Assembly (NCBI RefSeq): GCF_000003815.2
Contig: NC_049980.1
Location: forward strand, 10,870,879 to 10,934,878
DNA from: Branchiostoma floridae
Taxonomy: Eukaryota; Chordata; Leptocardii; Amphioxiformes; Branchiostomatidae
DNA: 64,000 nucleotides
Direction of reading: 5' to 3'
The translations under genes and the position numbers were made by a program. Shown in pieces: positions 48,101 through 58,461 of the stretch (within the stretch, counting starts at the first letter, position 1; the number at the start of each line of letters is the position of its first letter). Under the pieces are notes generated by a model that was not told the DNA's origin, ran no database searches, and saw only the letters and a program-made list of their open reading frames with translations.

Positions 48101-51100
48101 GTAGTTACATGTAACTTATGTTTTATCCTATCAAGAAATAAATACGTATGCATGTAGGTGGGGGAAAGTTGTGTTCCAACTGAAAAATTTCAGGTTGCCC
48201 ACTGCGCTACCTGGATTTAAAATTACGACTTACGTTACGTTGCGCCAACCAAAATGCATTTTCAAGTGTGCAAGTGGGTATTTCGAGCACTGTTGCTGCA
48301 GCCTTTGGGTTTATCTCTAAGGAGATGTTCCAACAGACAAGGAAATAAGAAGTCTGTAGTGCCATTGTCCAAGTGGTAACCACAATTACCAATCCGAAGT
48401 GGTACTGAAAAAGAGAAGGGAACCTGGATCGTTTAGACAGTACAGTAGAGAAGGCAGGAAAGGATGCAGGATACCAGAGATTCTGATAGCTTGGAAGAGA
48501 AATGAAGAGGAGCTAAATAAGAAGAAAGGACTCAATGGGAAAGAGATTGCAAACATTGCTGTTGATTGGAAGAGAGACAAATCCTACTACAAACCCTGAA
48601 AACCCAACATCGATCTTTCACATCAACAGCAGAAGTTGATATATTGTAAGTGTAAAGCTGGCCCAACTCAAGAACACAGCTAGCCCTGTCACTACCGATA
48701 ACCACGAAAACTCCATCTGCGGTCAACCTAAAATTGAACAATGTTACACGCCATTGACATTGGTTCTTTTGATTCTGTTGTAAATAGACTCAGTGTACCA
48801 ATGAAACATTGTTGAAATTCAGTATCATAGGCATCTTGCTTACAATGACAGATATCAGGGCTCTAAATACTACCTTCTTATGCAGGGTAGTGCAGGTAAA
48901 ATTGGAGCTGTGCAGGTATTTCTGGTGTCTACCTGCACCTAACCTGCACTGGTCCATGTACTGGGTATATACAGGTTAGTGCAGGTAAAATTGGGGCTGT
49001 GCAGGTATTTCTGGTGTCTACCTGCACCTAACCTGCACTGTACTGGTCCATGTACTGAGTATATACAGGTTAGTGCAGGTAAAATTGGGGCTGTGCAGGT
49101 ATTTCTGGTCTACCTGCACCTAACCTGCACTGGTCCATGTACTGGGTACAGGTTAGTGCAAGTAAAATTGGAGCTGTGCAGGTATTTCTGGTGTCTACCT
49201 GCACCTAACCTGCACTGGTCCATGTACTGGGTATATACAGGATAGTGCAGGTAAAATTGGAGCTGTGAAGGTATTTCTGGTGTCTACCTGCGCCTAACCT
49301 GCACTGGTCCATGTAATGGGTATATACAGGTTAGTGCAGGTAAAATTGGAGCTGTGCAGGTATTTCTGGTGTCTACCTGCACCTAACCTGCACTGGTCTA
49401 TGTCATGAGTATATACAGGTTAGTGCAGGTAAAATTGGAGCTGTGCAGGTATCTTTTATGTCTACCTGCACCTAACATGCAGGTCCCAAATACTAGGTTT
49501 TTATACATAAACGTTATATGATGTAGGTGTACGTGGATTGTTATTAGCTGCATTGAATGTTACCAATATTCTGTAGAAAAGAAAAAATAGCAATGGTTCC
49601 TGAACAACTTTAGTATGAACTATACTTCAAAAATTCAGAGTGGTACAGGTAAAATTTGTCTGGTGCAGGCTATTTTCAATGTTACCTGCAACAGTGCAGG
49701 TATGCAGAAAAAGTATTACGAGCCTTGGATATAGTATGTACATGTACAAGAGAGCTTAGTAGTAGAGAGAACAGTCAACTGTTGCTTTTCTGTCCATACT
49801 TCTCGACACATATACAAAAACACTGGTTTTAAGCTTGGCAAAAAAAACTGTGTTTTTGTAACCTTGAAACAATGTTTCTTTTTGAAGTTGCCCAATTCCT
49901 TGGCATCGAGTTTCTGAAAATTTTACCACTATTCTTGTGAAGCTAAAGATACTCTGTAGTTGATTTGGGTACTCTTTGTTATTCTCAGCACTTGTCGAAT
50001 TACTGCCCTACCGTGATTTCCCTGTTTTTGGCCAAATAATGGAAATTCGCCCCAATACTTGCTGCCTTGTTACCATGACAACCAAGAATATTAAGCCAAA
50101 CCTGATAGGAAGGTATCTTGGAGTGTAATGTATCATTCAATTACACAAAATGTGCAAAAAGAACTGAAGCAATGCAGTCAGTGCTTGCAGACCTTAGCAA
50201 CGTCACACAAGTACATGGCGAGGGGGGTATCCAAACTTCAGGGGGTATGTACAGGGGGGTTAGAGTTTTACAATTGCCTAATTTTTGTGATTTCTGTGTT
50301 TATATAGATCATCTCCATATTTTAGGATGCGTATTTCAAAAAGTTTGTACTAATGTCCCCCCCTACCACAAGGTACAGCATTGAAAGTTTCAGGCAATCT
50401 GCAATAACTGCTAATTTTATTCCCAATCCCTAGCAGTAAGAGGTTAGTTTGCAAGACCTGCCTGGCAAGATGTGAAGTAATGGAATAACTCAGAACATCT
50501 GGACCAAGTGACCTGGATGAACCACACAGAGATCACTACAGAGAGAGCTATGATCATGAAGATTTCCTGTACCACTGTCATGGGCATTTTGAAACACACT
50601 CCAACTTTCCAAAAGTATCACTTCTTCCTGACGTCAAATTCAACAACTCAAAAACTGTCTGCTACCGAAAATCAAATCCATAGCATGTCCAGGACAAAAT
50701 ATAGGAAAACCCAGAAGTTCTGCTGCAGCACCTACAAAAGCCCCTAGGGGGATCGAAATTGACCTTGACCTTTGTTAATCCATCCAGGCTTTCTTAAGTT
50801 ATGCAGACCATAGATATCCAGAAACACACAGTGACACACATACAGATCTACCCCAAACAATATCTCCATTTTTTGTGGAGGTAATAATGATAAAAGAAAT
50901 GCCTTGTATTTCCAAATAGCCCCAAGATATTCCATTTTTCTAATTCCTCCTCTGAGCTGTACCAGAGATATGCATGATTGAGGATGCCAGGATATTGGCT
51001 CTTACAGCAATGGATAAACATGAAGCCTTAAAGTGAAGGTTAATTGGATTATAAGGTTTTCTTTGTCTGGAAGAAGGTGCACTAATTTCACATCTCTGGT

Positions 51101-54100
51101 ATCAAAGGTATGTACAGCATACTAGTATTTCTTTGCATTGACGTTAAAGGTCTATCTTGACTTGTTGGCATGTCACATTGTGGGACAGCAAATTAAAATG
51201 TTCTTGCTGTGCCTCTGAGCAGGATTTGTTTACAGGGAGGGGCTGCTAGCCCTTCAAGTCAACCAATATTCTCGTACATAAATAGTGGTTCACACTTACT
51301 AAGTTAGTCTACTATTTTTATCAACACGTATAGTGGGTAATGAGTAGAGTAGAGTAGAGATCTTCGGTTGTTCGAGGCTCCCCTCAAACGCAGGACCGAT
51401 GTACAAATGGGTGAAAAGTCAGCAGGCACTATGTTTACATGTACTTGTATTGGTAAACAGTGACTGAGAATGATATCATGTTCCTCGTAAGAGGTGTAAA
51501 TATAGGAATGAGGTTTTCATGGACCACCCAAAAGACAACACTGGTACCATTGACATCTGTTCTACAAAAACTGAAAACATGATGCCAGGATTCATAATAA
51601 AGGACCCACAGAACACATGTAAGACTTTGGACTTGGCCTGGGTCCCAACATATGCTGGTTAGGTTTATATGCTTAAGTAACTATTGGAGTTGACATGACC
51701 TCTGCTGCCTTAAGCAATGTTGGCATACAGACTTACTTTGGACTAAAACCTGCTGTTTCTTCCATCACACATTTATTAGAGCAGTATAGGTGCCCAACCT
51801 TTAGGTCTGTTGGTATGTGTGTATATAGAACTTAGAAGCCTCGTGCAATTGGATGCTTCGTGTATATGTAAACATTCTTATTTACATACAATTACAACAT
51901 GATGATGACAACATTCTCTAGATCTGCATCATTAAAACAATGCTAATAGTATTATTATGCTATGCATTTTGCTTGGAATTGTGTCATACTCAAATTGTTC
52001 TTCATAGGCATTGTACTTCCTCTTTGGGCCGTCAAACTCTCAAGAAAAAGTTAGGTACACTATATTCTGTAACTTTGGGACTGTACTGAGTCTTAGATTA
52101 CTTAAAAAAAATTATGTAAACAGACCCACTTAGTAGTGTCTATTTGCAAAGTACACCTCAGCTAATTGATGGGCGATTAAGTTTGAAATAGATATCAAAT
52201 CTATAAACAACAGAGGGTAAAGTAAAACTTAAAGTGTTATGCTCATCTGGGCAGGTTTAAAAAAAAAAGAAGATAATTATGTGGCTACTTGTTTGACTTC
52301 TCATTCTTTCTAATCTTTGTGTAGCAATAAGCTATATTTATATCGATGCAATATTTTCTTCCATATGTGCTGGGCATAATTGTCTCTGTTCAATGCAGCT
52401 TTTTCATAACAACAGCATTATCAATGTTACCCTGACCTTCATGGTAGAAATGTGCTAACAATAGACTATGACATTTGTGCTCGCTTGCAACTTAATATTC
52501 AGAACAAGGGCATAGGAAAGTGACTGAAAACCAGGACATACCACTACTGTTCGTGGGTAAACATGCTGGTCATTGCACAAGACAGTCACATGCCACAATT
52601 GTGTCATTGTCAGATGAGAAAATTATATTTGTTATGGTTGCACTGCCATTTGGAAAATACATTTTAATGTAAAAATGTATGGAGGAAAATCTGGATATCG
52701 ATCTGGTAAAAAAAAAGATCAGGAAAAATATAACAGAAAGTGCTGCCGTGCCTGCTCAGTGAATGTACTGTATCTTTTGCCATCTCCCCTATAACATGAA
52801 TGGTTCACCCCAGAGCTCCTCTATTGTCCTTTCAATATAAATGATCACACCAACTTCAGAGTGATAGGTATAACCTTATCAACGTCTACAAATTTGTCTT
52901 ACGGGAATTACTGTTCTCGTTTGCAGAGTTCTGGCTTTGTGTCGCCAATCAGGAAGATGTTCTCCAAGAGCGAGCGCGGCAGCGATAAGAAACCGTCCAT
53001 CGTGAGACACCGGCGTCCTCTTCACGCGGTTGCCCTTGAGCCTCCTGAATACCTCATCGACCCAGAACTACTCATAGAGGACTATATTGAAAAAGAAGTC
53101 AAGGTATGGTGCAATCTACAATGTTTATTATTATGTTGTTACATTTGGGGATGTTTGGTTTGGCAGTTAAAAAGGTATTTAGCAAGTTCTTTATACTCTT
53201 ATAATACAATGTAGTTGTAACTGAATGCCATCTGTCTAATGTTAAGGGCAATCACATGCACTGTTTTATGGTTTCAGACAGGAGACAGGCAAATTTTCTG
53301 GTATCGTAGAAACTTATCAAATGGCATCATAATTTTGTCCAAAAATGATTACACCTACAGTGTATTTATTTTGCAGAAGAAGCAGTCAAAATTTAAACAT
53401 TGAACATTGGTTTTGATATTGAGTTTGACCTAACCGCAGTGCTCCAAACAATTTATGCTCATGTTTGCACAGAGCTTGATATGAAACCCTAAGACTAATA
53501 TTATGTCTGTACATTATATGATGGAAAAAGGAAATACAAAGATTGTGTGGTTTGTACAAAAGCAATGTCAGAAGATTTATAACTGTAACATGTACCATGT
53601 TGTGCCTTTGTGCTGGGTGTCCTCGGGTCAAAGAGAGAACAATTTATTGATCCCCGTGCCCACATCTGTCAGACTAATTCCCCTCTGTTGCGTGCACACA
53701 ATATTTTTTTCAACACTAGAAACAGCCAGGCAGCCTTTGTGAGGCACTTTTCTCTACATTATTCATGTCATTTTTGTTGAATATCATGGTAAAAGTAATT
53801 GTTCTCAATTGTTAAAGAGAACAAGATACATGTGATTTGTGTGCCTTACCAAAATTTGTGCAATGGTCGTTAGGGAATTGTTGCAGAAAATGATAGATTG
53901 GTGTAACTTTTGTAACAATACCACAAACATGTACTAACAATTTCATTTTATGGTGGTGTCCTCATGATGCTTGGAAAACCTGGATACAAAATTCACTATT
54001 AACTTTTCTTAGGCTCACATAAATTGATTATACTTAATTTTTGTTCAAGATTTTTGACCAAACCAAATATAGATTTCACTAGTAGTAGTTATTTTGATTC

Positions 54101-57100
54101 CATTCAAAAACATTTAATCCCTAAAACTGGATAAAAAGGGAGTTTACTTCCAGACATTTTGAGTGTTATCTGTCACTCCTCTAGTTATCTTCAGCGTCAC
54201 TAGAATATACATTTTTCTTTGAAGATTTTCAACCAAACCAAACACAACTTTCATCATCTTTAATAATTAATTACTTTGATTGCTGTTGTTTCCACAGTAC
54301 TTAGGAGCAATACCCAACGTACCTCAGGGTCTGGATCTGACCAATAGGACAGAAGTCTTGAGAATAGTGGATGATGGGAAGGTGAGGATCTTAGCATTTG
54401 GGGATATTTTTTGTTAATGATTGGATAACATTTTTCTGTGTTCTGTGTTTGGTTAAAAGTTTAATAAAATATGCAATCTTAGAAGTTGAAGTGAGAAATC
54501 TTTAAGTTAGGAAAAGTTAGACTTAGACAGATAACAGAAAATGTGTCGATAGCACCATAGTGCATTACATGATTATGTATCTTGTACTTGCATGTACATG
54601 TATGCAGGCTTGCCAATGAAAAGGACAGCTTTGAAATCTTTGTCAGTCTGTATTACCTTGTGGTTTGTCACTCTTCTTTATAAGAAGACCAGATTCTCTA
54701 GGTCCCCTGGGTGGTCAAGTTTGACTGTATATCTATCCATAGATTCAGTTGATAATTTTTATCTGACTACAGCATGTACATGATTGTATAATAATACTTC
54801 TGTTCTCCAATTTTGCAGAGAAGGGGTTTGTTACCCTGGACATTACATCTAGAACACGATGCCATCATGAGTCTGTCTGCCAACCATGTAAAGCTGCTGC
54901 GTAGAGACGGGGAGGACTTGTTACACCGAGTCCCGGTACACGACATCGCGGCAGTCTGCTACGTACGCGATGACGGGCTCAATCTACTGGCCCTGAAAAT
55001 AGGTCAGTGTTCCTAGCCTTTTCTATTCTTCAATAACACAGTCGGGCCACGTTTATTTGATTATATGTATGACATCCTCTAGGAACCCCAAAACTAATGT
55101 GTGCAAATAAAAAAACAAAAAATAGTTGCCTTCCGTGTAAGTACATTTGTAGTTAGAAATGTTTTTGGAAATTGCCGGATGTCATCAATATAGTCAAATG
55201 AACATGGCCTATACTGACAAGAAAACTAAAACAGTAAAAATGAACTTAGTCAAATGACAATGTCATGGCCATTTGGGGCATCGTAATTTTTTTCTTTTTT
55301 CCTAGCTTTAGTATTGCTAGCCTTGTATCTCAAATCTTTGTTTTGTAAGTGTTTGTATATATGATGCTGCATTTAGTTTGCATTTGGCCAGAATGCCCTA
55401 CACAATGTTAGAGACTGCAGTACCACATACAAATACCAGGTGGCATGCACAGTGAAGTACTACGTAGTAACATGTTTATCATCATGCATGATTGTGTTAG
55501 ACAGGCTAACAATTGATGGTTTAAATGATTATTAGTCTAAGATTAATTTCTTAAAACCAATAAAATGTGGCTCTTTCCTCTCTACAGGTTCTGAAGGTGC
55601 TGATAGTGAAGTCTGTAACATAGTTGTTTTACATGCTGAAAGTAGGGTAAGTACAACTTTTGGAGTGTTTTTCAAGGTCAAACTTGCTATGTTTCTGACT
55701 TGTTTCTTCGCTTCCCATTTGCCTCATGTAGTGTTACACAATGTTATACACAACTTGTTAAAAAATAGCTGTCAAGTTGTTTAGAAAGGTTGCTTTACAG
55801 CAATGGTATTGTTTTCTGTGTGTTATTTTGGTACAAATGAATGTGTAATACTGTGTTGTCTATTGCACCTGTCCTGTAGGCAGCATCTGAGGAGCTCTGC
55901 TCTCTGATTGGTCAGACTTTCCAGCTGGTCTACACAGAGTCCACCATGGCATTTCTGGACCGGTCCATTTTACAGGGGGCGTCCACCCCCAGATATGGCA
56001 TGTCCCTCAGAAGTAGTAAGTCCCAATATTTAAATACCATCAACAATATACCAGGTAAAAAGGTGCATGATTTATTGGTAGACAATTGGAACTACATCTC
56101 AAATAGTAAACACACCACTCTATATGCTTTCATGTATATATACACGTGTAGTTACATTGATCAAGGCATTAGAACAGAATGTCTTAAAATACCGGTATGA
56201 TATTATAAGAGAATGTCAGCATTTCAAAGATTGAAACTGGTCTGCTTTCCTTCCCAGCCACTTCCAGTCCTGCCAGACCCAGTGTAGCAGAGGTTTTCGC
56301 ATCCACGTAAGTTGCACAAAGTTTTTGAAAGTGCCTGGTAGAGCTAAGTATGCTTATACACAAGTTAGTGTCCTTTATTGTACCATAGTGCCCTTTACCG
56401 TACTATATTCCAGATTAATGAAATCAGCTAGCATTGGTACAGCCAGCATCGCACTGTCAAAAGCTCAAGTCCAAATTTGTTAATCACCAGGTAGCCGCAA
56501 ATTGAGTGCATTTTTTTGCCTGAAAATCTAGCCTATGGCAGTGCTATCGCTCTGTGACCTACAAGCACTGGCTGATCCCTAAAAGCACAGTGACAGAGAA
56601 GACACAGGCTGATAATATCCTTTTGAACTGCTGTGTGAAGCTGACTCACCTGTTATTTCTCCCTAACATGATATAATTATACTGTTTGCTGTACTGTTGC
56701 AGGCCACCAAGACCGTCCAATAATAATCACTCTCCGACGAGGGAAGCCCGGTCAACACCCCAGCACACACGGAAGGAAAGTGTGGCAAAAAGTGAGAGTG
56801 ACATCAGTATCACCCCGTCTGCTCAGGAGCTCCTACAAGACTACATGTCTCTTGTATGTGGACACTTCTGTTGAGTTATTGTGGTATCTCACTGCACTTG
56901 GGGCACCAGCCCTGTGGGGTTTGTTTACTGCAGTTTTGCTATTTTCGCCGATTTTTTATCATTTAGATACTGCATAATATGTAAAAGTATGACTAATAAG
57001 ACAACAAAATACATGTACACAAAATGTAAGAAAATTTGTTCTTTATCTCTGAAATTCATCGAGTCATCTACTAAAACCCCGCAGTGCCGCACCAGTGCCC

Positions 57101-58461
57101 CAAGTGCAGTTACATACCACCTTTACCTTTTATTTGACTATATAATAATAATATAAACAGTACAGTCATATTCTATGTCATAAAGTTTATGTTTTACTAA
57201 CTGCTAAAGAATGTTTCGAAAGATAGTTTTGACATACGTTCCAAACAATAAAAAAATAAAAATTTATATTTACGGTATACTTTTGTTGCAACTGGAATAT
57301 CAAGGAAGCAAAATTAAATGTCTTACGCAAACATTTTAAAGTGTAGAATATTCTAGACTTTGTTAAAGGATAATATTTTTTTTCTTTTTCTCAGTTGAAG
57401 ACAAGGTTGAAAACAGAAGAGTTGAAGCAGTTTGCGCTCCTGTTGAGACAGTACCGCACCAGTATTAGTGTTCGGGAGTTCTGTATCCGCCTGAAGGACT
57501 TGTACAGGGAGGAGAGGAAGTTCCTGATGGCAGGTCAGACATCAAGCCTTGTCAAGTTGATTTATGCATTTTCCATCTATTAATGTTTCTCTCTTTCTGG
57601 AAATTCATATGTCAAATGGTCCCATCATGGAAGGACCCAGTTTATAAGATTTCCTCATAAATTATGCAAATTATATTCTGATTTGCATGATAACCATCTA
57701 ATTATATCCAACATCACTTAAGCTATCTACATACCAAAAATCATGGTGATCCATCAACCCCTTCTTGAGTTATTCTCTTTCAAAGTCTGGAACTTTTCCA
57801 AAAAAAAAGCCACTAAGGCGCCCAAAACCACACCATTTGCTCTTTGCTCCAAGAGCTGGTGTATGTACTACTGAAAATTCATGACCACAGCATGTCCAGA
57901 ATGTGAGATATCAAAACCGTAAGTTCTGCTGCAGTACCGTTATTTTAGTGGAAGAAATTGGTGGTCTGCCACTCCACTAGCAGAAAAGCAGGAACCTTCA
58001 GTCTTTTAAGGTAGCTATTTGGCACTTAATTTGTGTTAGTTATGGGGTTGGGCAGCAGGGATAGGGTGAAGCAGTTGTGACAGATGTTGGAATAAATATT
58101 TCCTTGTCCTTGGTTTTGTTTTTCAGGTATGAGGCCATTTATTCCAGAAAAAGATAGTCAGTACTTTGAGAGTTTCCTGGAATCTATAGGAGTCGATGGC
58201 AATGGAATTCTCACAGACAGTTATCGCCGCTACAGGCGGACTATAAGCGATGCCTCGGCATCAACTTTTAGTGCCAACGGTGCCAATGGCAATGGCAACG
58301 GGAATGGGAACGGTAGAGACTCGGTGTCAATTCCATCCTCGGGGGGCGACGCCACGCCGGTTCCGCAGGAGACGGAGGAACTGGACAGAATGTTGTCGGA
58401 CATCCATAATGACATTGAGGCCTTGGCAACAAGTGTGGAAAACATCAACATGCAGTTTTAG
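42181..58461 (+). CDS. CCM2: CCM2 (malcavernin) scaffold protein
   Basis: Ten coding exons: 42181-42234, 52927-53103, 54298-54381, 54819-55002, 55588-55646, 55880-56015, 56258-56306, 56703-56853, 57395-57533, 58127-58461. All have GT-AG ends in frame; the product is 455 aa (human CCM2 about 444). CCM2 links KRIT1 and MEKK3 in the cerebral cavernous malformation complex. The N-terminus ends MEDDGRKKK, followed by [11 protein letters not shown]. The PTB domain (~70-230) contains [30 protein letters not shown] and [20 protein letters not shown]. The harmonin-homology domain (~290-380) contains [30 protein letters not shown] and [23 protein letters not shown] linker holds an Asn-Gly repeat, and the acidic tail [15 protein letters not shown] is conserved. 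CCM2L is the alternative vertebrate homologue, but similarity to CCM2 across the full length, including its tail, is stronger. Intron 1 is 10.7 kb. Confidence 0.96.
45853..46097. repeat. Tandem pair of about 168-bp units
   Basis: GGGCATAGGTTCCCCGGCTG...CCTAACCGGG...GGTGCCTCAAGTTCAACAA is present at 45861 and again at 46029. The CCCCGG/CCGGGG arms can form a hairpin in each copy. The spacer between them is also recognisably duplicated, so this is a two-copy tandem repeat rather than two separate insertions. Confidence 0.75.
46380..46880. other. CpG-rich segment in CCM2 intron 1
   Basis: Two dense CpG patches (about 46400-46500, with GCGCGGCCCCGCCGGCCGG, and about 46740-46870) stand out from the AT-rich intron. 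This could be an internal promoter/enhancer or a GC-rich repeat; no convincing exon is seen. Confidence 0.35.
47471..47612 (+). repeat. Dispersed repeat, plus-strand copy (inverted partner at 50236-50365)
   Basis: Begins TAGGGGGGGACA and ends CCCCCCTGTACATACCCCCT. The middle contains AATACGC...AATATGGAGA. The same order occurs on the minus strand at 50236-50365. Confidence 0.7.
48881..49490. repeat. Minisatellite, seven units of about 89 bp
   Basis: Units start (TGCAGGTAAAATTGG or TGCAAGTAAAATTGG) at 48891, 48980, 49074, 49157, 49246, 49335 and 49424; spacings are 89, 94, 83, 89, 89 and 89. Each unit contains TACCTGCACCTAACCTGCAC and the near-complement CAGGTTAGTGCAGGTA, so units can form hairpins with their neighbours. 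A degenerate partial unit persists at about 49640-49700. The 88-codon frame inside the array is not a gene. Confidence 0.92.
50236..50365 (-). repeat. Dispersed repeat, minus-strand copy
   Basis: Reverse complement of the 47471-47612 family. Both end in ACCCCCCTGTACATACCCCC, and both start in TAGGGGGGGACA. Confidence 0.7.
50681..50735 (+). repeat. Dispersed repeat carrying CTGCTGCAG, copy
   Basis: Shares AGCATGTCCAGGACAAAATA and AGAAGTTCTGCTGCAG with 23551-23610 and 57871-57938. Confidence 0.55.
54718..54729 (-). mobile_element. Pogo/Tigger-like terminal repeat end in CCM2 intron 3
   Basis: On the minus strand, TA is followed by CAGTCAAACTTGACCACCC, similar to the CAGTCAAACCTGG end at 39107. 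It is an isolated end without an obvious partner. Confidence 0.35.
57871..57938 (+). repeat. Dispersed repeat carrying CTGCTGCAG, copy in CCM2 intron 9
   Basis: AGCATGTCCAGAATGTGAGA followed by AAGTTCTGCTGCAGTACCG, matching the copies at 23551-23610 and 50681-50735. Confidence 0.55.

Larger units (their letters stand above)
42235..52926 (+). other. CCM2 intron 1
   Basis: A large 10.7-kb intron, two thirds of the gene. It holds several repeats (45853-46097, 47471-47612, 48881-49490, 50236-50365, 50681-50735), a CpG-rich segment (about 46380-46880) and one phase-compatible open stretch before a GTAAGT donor at 45719. No nested gene is recognised. Confidence 0.6.

Noticed and set aside
48979-49245. 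88-codon frame with repeated peptides
   Set aside because: Created by the 89-bp minisatellite. The unit length varies (94 and 83 bp), so the peptide repeat is not maintained in one frame.
48881-49490. Possible CRISPR-like array
   Set aside because: Whole units repeat, with no alternation of constant repeats and unique spacers, in a eukaryotic intron.
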